A stretch of 64,000 nucleotides of DNA from Promicromonospora soli (GCF_014653785.1 NZ_BNAS01000001.1:310001-374000); one strand, 5' to 3'; positions 53,708 to 63,018 are shown, counted from the first letter of the stretch. The notes: generated by a model not told the origin, from the sequence alone. Translations and numbers: made by a program.

Positions 53708-54163
53708 TCAGCGCACCAGCACCATGCCGACGAGCAGCATCACGCCGAAGCCCACGAGCACCAGCCGCTGTCGGCGGCTCGGGCCGGACGCCGTGAGGAT
53801 GGCCGCTATCGCGGGGCCTGCCGCGAGCAGGAGCCAGGCGCCGAGCGCCGGGGCGACGTTCGCGGACACGGCGGCGACCACGACGACCACCACGCCGTGC
53901 ACCACTCCGAGCCCCACGCGCATCGAGACGACCACGTGGAGCACGGCGGCGAGCACCGCCAGGCCGGCCCACATGGTGATGCCCTCCTCCAGGCAGCCCC
54001 ACTCCTGCTCGGCGCACTGCCAGGACTGCATCCACCAGGTCACCAGCGCGCCGAGCACCAGGATCGGCAGCACGCTGAGCCCGACGACGCCGTAGGCGAG
54101 CCCGACGCGGACCAGCCAGCCCGGCAGGCCGGTCGACCTGCTGAGCAACGGCATTTCGGGCAT
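53708..54163 (-). CDS. small membrane protein of unknown function
   Basis: The ~151-residue protein starts at ATG 54163 (or 54154) and has about four transmembrane segments: residues ~18-41, 62-80, 84-105 and 112-130, plus a short C-terminal one. A short extracytoplasmic loop contains two cysteines (WQCAEQEWGC) that could form a disulphide. A longer upstream frame lacks sensible coding content. No family recognised. It is divergent from the topoisomerase gene. Confidence 0.6.
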   Translation of the reverse strand: MPEMPLLSRSTGLPGWLVRVGLAYGVVGLSVLPILVLGALVTWWMQSWQCAEQEWGCLEEGITMWAGLAVLAAVLHVVVSMRVGLGVVHGVVVVVVAAVSANVAPALGAWLLLAAGPAIAAILTASGPSRRQRLVLVGFGVMLLVGMVLVR

Positions 54164-54302
54164 ACGCGAATAGTGCCAGGTGATACGTGAAAAGTGCACA
54201 TGCCTCAGCGGGTGACCCTCGCGCGGTGCCACGGGAGTGTCGGCGGCGCGGGGTACGGTTTGCCTGTCCGAATCCGCCCCAGATTTCAGGAGCCCCAGAA
54301 CC

Positions 54303-56783
54303 ATGGCGCGCAAGCCGTCGCAGCCGCTCGATGAGAGCGAGATCCACGAGAAGGTCGTGGACATCGACGTCGCCTCGGAGATGGAGGCCTCGTTCCTCGA
54401 GTACGCCTACTCCGTCATCTACTCGCGGGCCCTCCCGGACGCGCGCGACGGCCTCAAGCCGGTACAGCGCCGCATCCTCTACATGATGTCGGACATGGGG
54501 CTGCGCCCCGACCGCGCGCACGTGAAGTCGTCGCGCGTGGTGGGCGAGGTCATGGGAAAGCTGCACCCGCACGGTGACGCCCCGATCTATGACGCGCTCG
54601 TGCGTCTCGCGCAGGACTTCTCGCTGCGGCTGCCACTCGTGGACGGGCACGGCAACTTCGGCTCGCTCGACGACGGCCCCGCCGCCCCCCGTTACACGGA
54701 GGCGCGCCTCGCGGCGTCGTCGATGGCGATGACCACGGGCCTCGACGAGAACGTCGTGAACTTCGTCCCGAACTACGACAACAAGCTCACCCAGCCCGAG
54801 GTGCTGCCCTCCGCGATCCCGAACCTGCTGGTCAACGGCGCGTCCGGCATCGCGGTCGGCATGGCCACGAACATGGCGCCGCACAACCTCGTCGAGGTCG
54901 TCTCCGCGGCGCAGCACCTGATCAAGAACCCGGAGGCGACGCTCGAGGACCTCCAGCGGTTCGTGCCCGGCCCGGACCTGCCCACGGGCGGCAAGATCGT
55001 CGGGCTGGACGGCGTCCGCGACGCGTACCGCACCGGCCGCGGCAGCTTCCGGACCCGCGCCACCGCGCGGATCGAGAACGTGACCCCGCGCCGCAAGGGC
55101 ATCGTCGTCACCGAGCTGCCGTACCTCGTGGGCCCGGAGAAGGTGATCGAGAAGATCGCCGACGGCGTCAAGGCCAAGCGCATCCAGGGCGTGACCAACG
55201 TCCAGGACCTCACCGACCGCACGCACGGGCTGCGGCTCGTCATCGAGGTCAAGACCGGCTTCGACCCCGACGCCGTGCTGGAGCAGCTGTACCGCGTCAC
55301 GCCGCTCGAGGACTCGTTCGGCATCAACAACGTGGCCCTGGTCGACGGCCAGCCGCGCACGCTCGGCCTGGTCGAGATGCTGCGCGTGTGGGTGGACCAC
55401 CGCATCTCGGTGGTCCGGCGCCGGTCGCAGCACCGCCTGGACAAGCGCGTCGAGCGGCTGCACCTGGTGGACGGCCTGCTCGTCGCGATCGTCGACATCG
55501 ACGAGGTCATCCAGGTGATCCGGTCGTCCGACGACGCCGGTATCGCGCGCGACCGCCTGCGCGAGATCTTCGAACTGTCCGAGCCGCAGGCGTCGTACAT
55601 CCTCGACCTGCAGCTGCGCCGCCTCACCCGGTTCTCGCGCATCGAGCTGGAGAAGGAGGCCGAGGAGCTGCGCCGCGAGATCGCGGAGCTCGAGGAGATC
55701 CTCGGCGACGAGAAGCTGCTGCGCCGCCTCGTCAGCACCGAGATGGGCGAGGTGGCCCGGACCTACGGCACGCCGCGCCGCACCGTGCTGCTCGACGCCG
55801 CGGGCGGCTCCGTCGGCTCGCTGGCCGCCGTCGCCCCGGCGAACGGGCGCAAGAAGGTCGTCGAGCCCATCGACCTGCAGATCAAGGACCTGCCCACCCG
55901 CGTGGTGCTGTCCGCGACGGGCCTGCTGGCCCGGCTCCCGGACGACGTCCCGGTGCCGCGCGACGGCAACCGCGCAGCGCACGACGCCCTGCGGGGCGAC
56001 GCCGCCGCGACCACCCGCGGCCAGGTGGGTCTCGTGACGTCGGCCGGCCGCATGCTCCGCATCTCCGTGCTGGACCTGCCCTCGCTCCCGCCGACCGACG
56101 GCGCGCCGTCGCTGTCCGGCGGGATCCCGGTCAGCGAGCTCGTGGAGCTGGAGCACGGCGAGACCGTGCGGACGGTGACCGGGCTCGGTCCCGACGCGCC
56201 GACCATCGCCGTCGGCACCGCGCAGGGCATCGTCAAGCGCATCGCGCCGTCGGACGCTCCCGCCAAGGGCGACGAGTGGCCGGTGATCGCGCTCAGGGAG
56301 GGCGACACCGTCGTTGGTGCCGCCGTCGTGCGCGACGACGACGAGCTGGTCTTCGTGGCCGACGACTCGTCGCTGCTCCACTTCCCCGCCTCCGCCGTCC
56401 GGCCGCAGGGCCGTGCCGCCGGAGGTATGGCGGGCATCAAGCTCGCCGCGGACCGGCGGGCCGTGTTCTTCGGCGCCGTCCCCGCCGGGGTGGACGCCAC
56501 CGTCGTGACCATCGCGGGTATGGCCGACTCGCTGCCTGGCGTGGAGGCCGGCTCGGGCAAGGTGACGCCGTTCGAGCTGTACCCGGGCAAGGGCCGGGCC
56601 ACCGGTGGTGTGCGGTCGCAGCGGCTCCTGAAGGGCGAGGACGGCCTCATCCTGGCCTGGGTCGGCGCCGCTCCCCCGCGCGCGCTCGGCGCCGGCGGCC
56701 AGCCGGTCGAGCTGCCCGAGGTGGACCAGCGCCGCGACGGTTCCGGTACTCCGATCGCTGCGCCGGTCGCGGTGATCGGCTGA
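54303..56783 (+). CDS. parC: type IIA DNA topoisomerase subunit A (ParC/GyrA type)
   Basis: The 826-residue protein is the DNA-cleaving subunit of a type IIA topoisomerase. The active-site Tyr131 lies in [10 protein letters not shown]. The winged-helix/tower core is complete ([33 protein letters not shown]), and the C-terminal beta-pinwheel (~510-826) has degenerate repeats and no clear GyrA box QRRGGKG, which favours ParC over GyrA. No ParE/GyrB gene is in the window. In the quinolone-determining region the usual Ser is Ala93 ([10 protein letters not shown]). AGGAG lies ten bases before the ATG at 54303. Confidence 0.9.
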   Translation: MARKPSQPLDESEIHEKVVDIDVASEMEASFLEYAYSVIYSRALPDARDGLKPVQRRILYMMSDMGLRPDRAHVKSSRVVGEVMGKLHPHGDAPIYDALVRLAQDFSLRLPLVDGHGNFGSLDDGPAAPRYTEARLAASSMAMTTGLDENVVNFVPNYDNKLTQPEVLPSAIPNLLVNGASGIAVGMATNMAPHNLVEVVSAAQHLIKNPEATLEDLQRFVPGPDLPTGGKIVGLDGVRDAYRTGRGSFRTRATARIENVTPRRKGIVVTELPYLVGPEKVIEKIADGVKAKRIQGVTNVQDLTDRTHGLRLVIEVKTGFDPDAVLEQLYRVTPLEDSFGINNVALVDGQPRTLGLVEMLRVWVDHRISVVRRRSQHRLDKRVERLHLVDGLLVAIVDIDEVIQVIRSSDDAGIARDRLREIFELSEPQASYILDLQLRRLTRFSRIELEKEAEELRREIAELEEILGDEKLLRRLVSTEMGEVARTYGTPRRTVLLDAAGGSVGSLAAVAPANGRKKVVEPIDLQIKDLPTRVVLSATGLLARLPDDVPVPRDGNRAAHDALRGDAAATTRGQVGLVTSAGRMLRISVLDLPSLPPTDGAPSLSGGIPVSELVELEHGETVRTVTGLGPDAPTIAVGTAQGIVKRIAPSDAPAKGDEWPVIALREGDTVVGAAVVRDDDELVFVADDSSLLHFPASAVRPQGRAAGGMAGIKLAADRRAVFFGAVPAGVDATVVTIAGMADSLPGVEAGSGKVTPFELYPGKGRATGGVRSQRLLKGEDGLILAWVGAAPPRALGAGGQPVELPEVDQRRDGSGTPIAAPVAVIG

Positions 56784-56797
56784 GGCCTGACCAGTTT

Positions 56798-56822
56798 TGT
56801 CGAGGCTGTCGATTCTGGCGTC
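56798..56822 (+). promoter_or_regulatory. ECF42-type promoter upstream of the YCII gene
   Basis: TGTCGA (56798-56803) and CGTC (56819-56822) are separated by 15 bp. This matches the TGTCGA ... CG[A/T]C pattern reported for ECF42 sigma factors in Streptomyces. A second TGTCGA starts at 56807. The ECF sigma gene itself lies in the operon driven by this element. Confidence 0.6.
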
Positions 56823-56870
56823 GCTCGCCCGTCCAAGGCGTGTCAACATTCCATGAACGAGGAGCTCGAC

Positions 56871-57251
56871 ATGACTGACACCTGGGTATTCCTGATCCGC
56901 GAGTCCGACTGGGACTCGGACGCCTACCTCCCGGAGAACCTGCAGGGCCGCGACCCCTCCGAGGACATGAGCTTGGCCGCCCACGGGCGCTTCCAGGAGG
57001 CCATCACCGACCTGAGCGCCAAGCTCACCGGTGCCGCCGCCCTGCAGAACGCCAAGTACGGCGGTTGGGTGGCGCCCGGCAAGGACGGCGACGAGCCCGT
57101 CTACACCGATGCCCCGTTCACCGACACCAACGAGGTGATCACGGGCTTCTACCAGGTCGAGTGCGACGAGGCGACCGCGCGCAAGCTCGCGGCGCTCGTG
57201 CCCAGCGGCAATGCGGTCGAGTGGCGCAAGGTCATCAGCTTCGATTCCTAG
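56871..57251 (+). CDS. YCII/DGPF-family protein, ECF42 partner
   Basis: The 126-residue protein has the YCII-related dimeric alpha/beta fold. The usual DGPF motif appears as YTDAPFTDTNEVITGFYQVE near residue 80. The N-terminus is TDTWVFLIRESDWDSD. Genes for DGPF proteins regularly sit beside ECF42 sigma factors and are their targets. ATG 56871 is chosen because GAGGAG lies 6-8 bases upstream; ATG 56853 would place that site inside the coding sequence. Confidence 0.85.
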   Translation: MTDTWVFLIRESDWDSDAYLPENLQGRDPSEDMSLAAHGRFQEAITDLSAKLTGAAALQNAKYGGWVAPGKDGDEPVYTDAPFTDTNEVITGFYQVECDEATARKLAALVPSGNAVEWRKVISFDS

Positions 57252-57265
57252 CCGCAGACCGCTCA

Positions 57266-58501
57266 GTGCCGATCGACCCCGCGGCGTTCCGCACCGCCTG
57301 GCCCCAGGTGGTGCGGTCGCTCGCCGTGTCGACGCGCAGCCTGGACAGCGGTGAGGAGTACGCCGCCGAGGCGTTCGCGCGGGCCGCGGCACAGCCGGAC
57401 GGGGCGATCGAGGACCTGGTCGGCTGGTGCGTCCGGGTCGGACGCCGGACGTGGCTCGACACGGTGCGTCATCAGGCGGTGTTCGCCCGGCTCCAGCCCC
57501 AGCTCGCCCGCCCGGAGGTGGCCGACGTGGACGTGCCGCCCGAGCCCTCCGACGACCTCGACGACCGCCTCGCGCTGCTCTTCGTCGCCTGCGACGACGC
57601 ACTCGCCCCCGGCGCACAGCTGGTCCTCGCCATGCGGGTGGTCTGCGGCCTCTCGATCCGGCAGATCGCGGGACACCTCGGCGTCGCCGAAGCGACCGCG
57701 GCCGCGCGGCTCACACGGGCCAAGTCGGCGCTGGCCCGCGCCCGCGGCGAGTTCGCGGTGCCCGACGGCGCCGCGCGAGCGGCACGGTTGCCGGTAGTGC
57801 TCGCCTGCGTGGCCGGCCTGTTCACGGTGGGACAGCGGGACGGTTTGCAGCCCGCCGACGCCACGCAGGACCCGGCCCGCGACGCTTCGACGCTCGCTGA
57901 GGCCCTCGTCGCGGAGTACCCGGACGATCCCGAGGTGCTCGGCCTGCGCGCCGTGTGCCGCCTCGGGCTGGCCCGGCGCCCCGGACGGGTGCGCGACGGC
58001 GTAGCGCTGCCCCTCGACGAGGTGGACCGCTCGGCGTGGGACGGGCGCCTGCTGTCCGCCGGCCTGGACGACGCCACGGCGGCACTCGCCCGCGTCGAGA
58101 CGCCGGGACGCCCCGGCCGCTTCGTGCTGGAGGCCGCGATCTCGGGCGTGCACGCCACGGCTCGCGACGCGGCGAGCACCGACTGGCCCCGGCTGGCGCA
58201 GCTCTACGACGCGTTGCTGCACGTCTGGCCGTCGCCGGCGACGCGGGTCGCGCGCCTCGTCGTGCTCGGCCGGGTCGCGTTGCACGACGGCGGCGACCTC
58301 GCCCCGATCGAGCGCGAGCTCGAGGACCTGCTCGCCGACGGCCCGCCGTATGCCGCGCGGGATGCGAGCCTCGCCCTGGCCGACCTCGCCCGGCGCACCG
58401 GACGCGCCGACGAGGCGGCCGGCCGCTACCGCGAGCTGCTGGACGTGATCCCCGCCGGCCCGCTGCGCGAGTTCTGCCGCCGATACGCCGGGAGCCCCTA
58501 G
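57266..58501 (+). CDS. ECF42-type RNA polymerase sigma factor with C-terminal extension
   Basis: The 411-residue protein has sigma region 2 (~1-75) and region 4 (~110-165, LSIRQIAGHLGVAEATAAAR then LTRAKSALARARG), followed by a ~240-residue alpha-helical extension with TPR-like repeats (LADLARRTGRADEAAGRYRE). This architecture and the upstream YCII gene define group ECF42. No anti-sigma gene is present; the extension is thought to control activity in this group. The GTG at 57266 lies 14 bases after the YCII stop. Confidence 0.88.
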   Translation: MPIDPAAFRTAWPQVVRSLAVSTRSLDSGEEYAAEAFARAAAQPDGAIEDLVGWCVRVGRRTWLDTVRHQAVFARLQPQLARPEVADVDVPPEPSDDLDDRLALLFVACDDALAPGAQLVLAMRVVCGLSIRQIAGHLGVAEATAAARLTRAKSALARARGEFAVPDGAARAARLPVVLACVAGLFTVGQRDGLQPADATQDPARDASTLAEALVAEYPDDPEVLGLRAVCRLGLARRPGRVRDGVALPLDEVDRSAWDGRLLSAGLDDATAALARVETPGRPGRFVLEAAISGVHATARDAASTDWPRLAQLYDALLHVWPSPATRVARLVVLGRVALHDGGDLAPIERELEDLLADGPPYAARDASLALADLARRTGRADEAAGRYRELLDVIPAGPLREFCRRYAGSP

Positions 58502-58524
58502 CACCGAGCCCTCCAGATGAGGTC

Positions 58525-58578
58525 GGTCCGTTGCCCTGAGATCGGTCGGCTAATTGACTGGTCTCAGTGCAACGGACC
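58525..58578 (+). terminator. 17-bp hairpin after the ECF42 operon
   Basis: Arms 58525-58541 and 58562-58578 pair over 17 bp with one mismatch around a 20-base loop, 23 bases after the sigma-factor stop. Confidence 0.65.
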
Positions 58579-58589
58579 GGAGTCACTTC

Positions 58590-58615
58590 AGTTCGGTCAA
58601 CCGTGGGACCGAACT
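58590..58615. promoter_or_regulatory. 9-bp inverted repeat upstream of the GNAT gene
   Basis: AGTTCGGTC (58590-58598) and GACCGAACT (58607-58615) are perfect inverted repeats with an 8-base spacer. It could be a second hairpin or an operator for the GNAT/macro pair that begins at 58676. Confidence 0.4.
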
Positions 58616-58675
58616 CACACAGCGCACGCGTATTTCCCTCGGACAGCGCCACCACCCAGTGATTGACTCCGGACC

Positions 58676-59098
58676 ATGAACGACACCTCGCCCTACGAGT
58701 TCTCCGCCGACCCCACCCGCATCGACGCCGCGCGCGTGCACGAGCTCATCACGCAGACCTACTGGGCCAAGGACCGGTCGCGCGAGGTGATGGACGCGGC
58801 GATCGCGGGCTCGCGGCCCTACGGCGTCTACGGCACGGACACCGGTGAGCAGGTCGCGTTCGCGCGCGTGGTGACCGACGGCGTGACGTTCGCCTGGCTG
58901 GCCGACGTTGTCGTGGACCCGAGCCTGCGCGGGCGCAGCATCGGCAAGCTCTTGGTCGCGGGCGTGGTCGCCGACGTCGAGCCGCTCGGCCTGCGCCGCA
59001 TCCTCCTCGCGACCGCCGACGCCCACGGCCTCTACGGACAGTTCGGCTGGACACCGGTCGCCGAGGAGTACAAGTGGATGGAACGCTTGAGCGTATGA
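58676..59098 (+). CDS. GNAT N-acetyltransferase coupled to a macro-domain gene
   Basis: The 140-residue protein is a compact GNAT: ADVVVDPSLRGRSIGKLLVA (near residue 80) is the acetyl-CoA loop, and HGLYGQFGWTPVAEEYKWME is the C-terminal strand/helix region typical of the YgaF/Acetyltransf_10-like group. Its stop overlaps the start of the macro-domain gene (ATGA), so both proteins are made from one mRNA. The substrate is unknown; the pairing suggests a protein or metabolite whose acetylation and ADP-ribosylation are connected, which is inference. Confidence 0.85.
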   Translation: MNDTSPYEFSADPTRIDAARVHELITQTYWAKDRSREVMDAAIAGSRPYGVYGTDTGEQVAFARVVTDGVTFAWLADVVVDPSLRGRSIGKLLVAGVVADVEPLGLRRILLATADAHGLYGQFGWTPVAEEYKWMERLSV

Positions 59099-59622
59099 GC
59101 ATCTCGGTCGAGATCGGGGACCTCACCCAGGTCGAGGCGGACGCCATAGTCAACGCCGCCAACTCCACGCTCCTGGGTGGCGGCGGCGTCGACGGCGCCA
59201 TCCACGCGGCGGCCGGGCCGCGCCTGCTCGAGGCCTGCCGACGCCTCCGGAACACCACCCACCGCGGCGGCCTCGACGTCGGCGACGCGGTCGCCACCCC
59301 GGCGTTCGACCTGCCGGCGTCCTGGGTGATCCATACGGTCGGGCCGAACCTGCACCGCGGCCAGGACGATCCGGCCCTGCTCGCCTCGTGCTTCGCCCGG
59401 TCGCTCGACGTCGCCGCCGAGCTCGATGCGCGATCGGTCGCGTTCCCCGCGGTGAGCGCGGGCGCCTACGGCTGGCCGGTGCCCGACGTCGCCCGCATCG
59501 CCGTCACGACCTGCCGGGGCTGGCTCGCCGAACATCCCGACGGGAGCCCGCAGGAGGTGCGGTTCGTGGTCGTCGACGAGCGCATCCGGGACGCGTTCGA
59601 GGACGCCATCGGCATGGCCTGA
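59095..59622 (+). CDS. macro-domain ADP-ribose-binding hydrolase
   Basis: The 175-residue protein is a single macro domain of the MacroD/YmdB type: DAIVNAANSTLLGGGGVDGA (residues ~18-37) holds the ADP-ribose-binding Asn and the catalytic glycine loop, VIHTVGPNLHRG lies near 82, and FPAVSAGAYGWPVPDVARIA near 120. Such enzymes remove acetyl from O-acetyl-ADP-ribose or ADP-ribose from proteins. ATG 59095 is used rather than an upstream ATG at 59074, because the domain begins immediately and the overlap with the GNAT stop is typical. Confidence 0.92.
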   Translation: MSISVEIGDLTQVEADAIVNAANSTLLGGGGVDGAIHAAAGPRLLEACRRLRNTTHRGGLDVGDAVATPAFDLPASWVIHTVGPNLHRGQDDPALLASCFARSLDVAAELDARSVAFPAVSAGAYGWPVPDVARIAVTTCRGWLAEHPDGSPQEVRFVVVDERIRDAFEDAIGMA

Positions 59623-59698
59623 CGAGCGGACCCCGCCACGCCCCGCCCGGGCCGAGCGCCCGGCCCAACCAGTGCTGTGCCACGCGCCGGGCCGCCGC

Positions 59699-60199
59699 TC
59701 AGAGCTCCTTGCCGAACCAGTGCTCCGAATACGGGGTGAAGGTGTACGGCTCGATCTCGTCGTAGCCCAGGCGCTTGTAGAGGGCCCGGGCCGCGACGAA
59801 GTCCGACCTCGTCTCGAGGACCATCCGGCTCGCCCCGAGCAGCCGGGCCTGGTCCTCGGCCGCGCGGACGATGAGCGCGGCACCGCCCGTGCCCCGGAAC
59901 GCCGGGCGCAGGTACACGCGCTTCAGCTCGGCCCGCTCGTCGTCGAGCAGCCGGACGCCGGCCATGCCTGCCGCCGCGCCGTCGTGGCGGGCCACGACCA
60001 GCGATCCGCCGGGCGCCGCGAGCTCGGTGCCCGGGTTCGCGGCGATCTCCCGCTCCAGCTCGTGCGGGTCGGTGCGGCGGTCCTCCTTGAGCAGGTACCA
60101 GCTGTCGCTCATGTGGGTGTAGCACTCCCGCCAGAGGGCGGCGGCGTCGGGCGAGTCGAACGGCTCCGGGGCGACGGTCCAGGTGTCGTACGTGGTCAC
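59699..60199 (-). CDS. GNAT N-acetyltransferase
   Basis: The 166-residue protein has the GNAT core: the strand LKRVYLRPAFRGTGGAALIV near residue 98 contains the acetyl-CoA loop, and LYKRLGYDEIEPYTFTPYSE is the C-terminal signature of the Acetyltransf_1 group. The substrate is unknown. The GTG at 60199 is the likely start. It is the downstream partner of the HAD gene (14 bp gap) on the minus strand and convergent with the macro-domain gene; 76 bp between them hold no gene. Confidence 0.82.
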   Translation of the reverse strand: MTTYDTWTVAPEPFDSPDAAALWRECYTHMSDSWYLLKEDRRTDPHELEREIAANPGTELAAPGGSLVVARHDGAAAGMAGVRLLDDERAELKRVYLRPAFRGTGGAALIVRAAEDQARLLGASRMVLETRSDFVAARALYKRLGYDEIEPYTFTPYSEHWFGKEL

Positions 60200-60212
60200 T
60201 GTCGCGGCCGGC

Positions 60213-60905
60213 TCAGCTCGTGAGGAGCTTGCGCAGCTCCTCGGGCGTCGTCGCGATCGCCGCCGCGCCGGCGGCCTCCAGCTCGCCGGGCGCGGCGTAT
60301 CCCCAGGTCACGCCGACGGTCGGCACGCCGTGGTGGGCGGCCGCGTGCACGTCGTGCTCGCGGTCGCCCACCATGACGATCTGCCCGGCGTCGGCCCCGA
60401 GAGCCACCGCGTGCGCCACGGCGCGCTCGACCACCACCTCCTTGCCCTGCGCCTCGCCTGCCTCGTAGTCGGCGGCGCCGTGGACGCCGTCGAGCCCTCC
60501 GGTGAGGTAACCGTCCAGCCCGAAGTGCGCGACGATCTGCCGCGCGTAGCGCTCGGGCTTGGCCGTGGCGACCAGGAGCCTCACCCCGGTCTCACGCAGC
60601 CCCGCGAGCGCCTCCGGGACGCCGCCGAACACCGAGTTGTCGAACATGCCGTACGCCTCGAAGTCGCGCCGGTAGGCGGCGATCGTGGTGGCGGCGTCGG
60701 CGGCGGACAGGCCCATGCGGGTCAGGCTCGCCCCCAGGGGCGGGCCGACGAAGGTCCGCAGGACCTCGTCGGAGGGGACGTCGAAGCCGGCATCCGTGAA
60801 GCCCGTGCGCAGGGACGCGATGATGCCGGGCGCGGAGTCGGTGAGGGTGCCGTCGAGGTCGAGCAGGACGTGCGTGATGCGGCGGGGAAGAGAGAGGGTC
60901 ACCAC
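60213..60905 (-). CDS. HAD-superfamily phosphatase (phosphoglycolate-phosphatase-like)
   Basis: The 230-residue protein is a HAD subclass IA hydrolase. Motif I is LLDLDGTLTDSAPG near residue 16, the cap domain spans ~25-90, motif II is LLVATAKPERYA near 115, and motif III/IV is IVMVGDREHDVHAA near 180. This is the Gph/PGP-like group, acting on phosphoglycolate or another small phosphoester. GTG at 60905 or 60902 starts the frame; neither has a clear ribosome site. Confidence 0.87.
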   Translation of the reverse strand: MVTLSLPRRITHVLLDLDGTLTDSAPGIIASLRTGFTDAGFDVPSDEVLRTFVGPPLGASLTRMGLSAADAATTIAAYRRDFEAYGMFDNSVFGGVPEALAGLRETGVRLLVATAKPERYARQIVAHFGLDGYLTGGLDGVHGAADYEAGEAQGKEVVVERAVAHAVALGADAGQIVMVGDREHDVHAAAHHGVPTVGVTWGYAAPGELEAAGAAAIATTPEELRKLLTS

Positions 60906-60922
60906 GTGAGCGTGCCACAGGT

Positions 60923-62458
60923 TCAGTGGTGGCTTTGATGCCCGTCCGCCCCGCCACCCGGCACGGTTCCTGCGTCCTGCCCCGGTTCGACGACGACGAA
61001 CTGTCCCATCATCCCGTCGTCCTCGTGCATGAGCATGTGGCAGTGGAACATGTAGGGCATGTCGGGGTCGGCGTAGTCGTCGAACCGCATCAGGAACCGA
61101 TAGTCCTTGCCGGGCTCCACGTAGATGGTGTCCTTGCGGCCCGCCAGCTCCGGCGGCGGCGCCTCGCCGTCGATGCTGAGCACGCGGAACTGAACGTCGT
61201 GCACGTGGAAGCTGTGGGGAATCGGGACGGTGTTGCGCACCTCCCACACCTCGGTGCTGCCGACCGTGGCCACCTCGTCGATGCGGCCCATGTCCATCCG
61301 CTGGCGGTTGATCCTGCTGTCGTCCAGCTCGAACGTGCGGGTCACCGAGGCGTCTGCCTCGTCCAGCTCGTCCCCCGCAGCGTGCTCCGAGGCGTCCCAT
61401 CCGGGTTCGGGCGACGGCGCCAGCGTGTCGGCTGCGCGCAGCTCGAGCACGTCGAACGCGTCGTTGCCACCCATCGCGAACGGCACTGCGACGTTGCCCA
61501 GGTCGGCCTCGACGGAGCGCAGCCGAGTGGTCTCCCCCGGCTCCATCTCCACGACCACCTCGGCCCGCTCGCCCGGGGCGAGCCGCACGTTGTCGAGCCG
61601 GACGGGGGCGTCGAGCAGGCCGCCGTCAGTCGCCACGAGGTCCATGTCCAGGTCCTCGAAGCCGAGCTGGTAGGTGCGTGCCGTCGACCCGTTGAGCAGG
61701 CGCAGGCGCACCCGTTCGGTGGTCACCTCCTGATAAGCGCCCACCGTTCCGTTCGTCATGACGACGTCGCCCAGAATGCCCGGCTCGCCGCCGTTCCCCG
61801 GCTCGAGCTGCCCGTCGTCGTCGAGCGCCTTGTCCTGCACGATCACCGGCACGTCGTCGACCCCGTACTCCTGCGGCAGAGCGGCGGCGCGCGAGGCGTC
61901 GTCGTCCAGGAGGAACATTCCCGCCAGGCCGCGGTAGACGTGCTCCTCCGTGGCGCCGTGCGGGTGCGGGTGGTACCAGAGGGTGGCCGCGGGCTGGTCG
62001 ATCTCCCAGGTGGGGCGCCACGTGGCGCCGGGGGCGACCTCCTGGTGCGGCCCGCCGTCCATCGCGGCGGGCAGGTGCATGCCGTGCCAGTGCACGCTGG
62101 TCGGCTCGCCGAGGTCGTTGGTGACCTCGACGGCGACCCGCTCGCCGCGCTCGGCGCGCAGCGTCGGCCCGAGGTAGGAGCCGTCGAAACCCCACGTCTC
62201 GGTCTGGACGCCGGGCAGGAACTCCGTGGCGCCCTCCTGCGCGGTCAGGGAGAAGACGCGTGTGCCGTCCACGACGCGGGACGGCGCCAGCGGCGGGATG
62301 GCGAGCTCGTTGGTGAACTCGGCCTCGTCCACCGGGGTGACCGAGCCCGGGATCGCGCCGCAGCCCGCGAGCGCGAGCGCGGCGAGACCGGCGACGAGCG
62401 AGCCGACGGCGGTCCGCAGGTTCGCACGTCCGCGGCCCAAGGCAGGACGGCGGCTCAT
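60923..62458 (-). CDS. multicopper oxidase lipoprotein
   Basis: The 511-residue protein has a lipoprotein signal peptide with lipobox LALAGC (Cys ~33). Three cupredoxin domains follow with all copper motifs: HWHGMHLP near residue 120, WYHPHPHG near 160, PHSFHVHDVQF near 418 and FHCHMLMHEDDGMM near 475. A His-rich C-terminal tail ends DGHQSHH. It belongs to the CueO/SpoA-like group; oxidation of Cu(I) or of phenolic/bilirubin-like substrates outside the membrane is expected. GAGGGA precedes the ATG, which overlaps the stop of the upstream membrane gene by four bases. Confidence 0.92.
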   Translation of the reverse strand: MSRRPALGRGRANLRTAVGSLVAGLAALALAGCGAIPGSVTPVDEAEFTNELAIPPLAPSRVVDGTRVFSLTAQEGATEFLPGVQTETWGFDGSYLGPTLRAERGERVAVEVTNDLGEPTSVHWHGMHLPAAMDGGPHQEVAPGATWRPTWEIDQPAATLWYHPHPHGATEEHVYRGLAGMFLLDDDASRAAALPQEYGVDDVPVIVQDKALDDDGQLEPGNGGEPGILGDVVMTNGTVGAYQEVTTERVRLRLLNGSTARTYQLGFEDLDMDLVATDGGLLDAPVRLDNVRLAPGERAEVVVEMEPGETTRLRSVEADLGNVAVPFAMGGNDAFDVLELRAADTLAPSPEPGWDASEHAAGDELDEADASVTRTFELDDSRINRQRMDMGRIDEVATVGSTEVWEVRNTVPIPHSFHVHDVQFRVLSIDGEAPPPELAGRKDTIYVEPGKDYRFLMRFDDYADPDMPYMFHCHMLMHEDDGMMGQFVVVEPGQDAGTVPGGGADGHQSHH

Positions 62459-62886
62459 CGGACCGTCCCTCGCAGCCGCTGCACGCCTGCCGCGGCGAGG
62501 CCGGCGATCGCACCCCACATCGCGTCGAAGAGCAGCGCCGGGACGATGGTCCACGCCGGGCCGCCGCCGGGACCGCCGAAGCCCGCGAGGACGGGGACCA
62601 GCAGCCCGAGCGTCGTAGCGACGAGCCCGTAGGCGACGCCGGTGAGCGTGAGGGTGAGCACGGGCCGGGGCACCCGGCCAAGGCCGACCACCCCGATCCA
62701 GACGACGGCGGTGATGCCGATGACGACGAACGCGCGGGGTGCCCCGGTGCCGAGGACGCCGGTCAGGCCGGTCAGCGGCCAGAGCAGGGCCATCGTGGAG
62801 AGTCCGGCGACGACCCCCCACGGGACGGCCGCCGCGGTGGGCGGGGGCTGCGGCGTCGGCTGGAGCGGTAGCTGTCGTGATGTCAT
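62455..62886 (-). CDS. small four-TM membrane protein cotranscribed with the oxidase
   Basis: The 143-residue protein starts at ATG 62886 after a short proline-rich N-terminus and has four transmembrane segments (residues ~25-45, 52-72, 82-105, 115-138). No catalytic motif or metal-ligand pattern is visible. It is translationally coupled to the multicopper oxidase lipoprotein (ATGA overlap), so it may help in copper handling or oxidase placement, which is inference. The 132-bp spacer to the divergent histidine kinase gene should contain its promoter. Confidence 0.7.
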   Translation of the reverse strand: MTSRQLPLQPTPQPPPTAAAVPWGVVAGLSTMALLWPLTGLTGVLGTGAPRAFVVIGITAVVWIGVVGLGRVPRPVLTLTLTGVAYGLVATTLGLLVPVLAGFGGPGGGPAWTIVPALLFDAMWGAIAGLAAAGVQRLRGTVR

Positions 62887-63006
62887 GCCTCGACGGTGCC
62901 CGCTGGGGCACCTGTCCCACATCGGCCCCGGATCGTCTCCTGATGTCGCCTGCGAGCGACACCACCCTGACTCCCACGGGCTGATGCCTCAGGGACTTCC
63001 CGTCCG

Positions 63007-63012
63007 TAGGGT
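63007..63012 (+). promoter_or_regulatory. -10 box TAGGGT of the histidine kinase gene
   Basis: TAGGGT is followed by six bases and the GTG at 63019, with no ribosome site, indicating a leaderless start. Confidence 0.4.
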
Positions 63013-63018
63013 GGCCGT

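Noticed and set aside
53679-57617. Long minus-strand frame opposite the topoisomerase and YCII genes
   Set aside because: Shadow of the topoisomerase gene in a GC-rich frame; no motif and no ribosome site.
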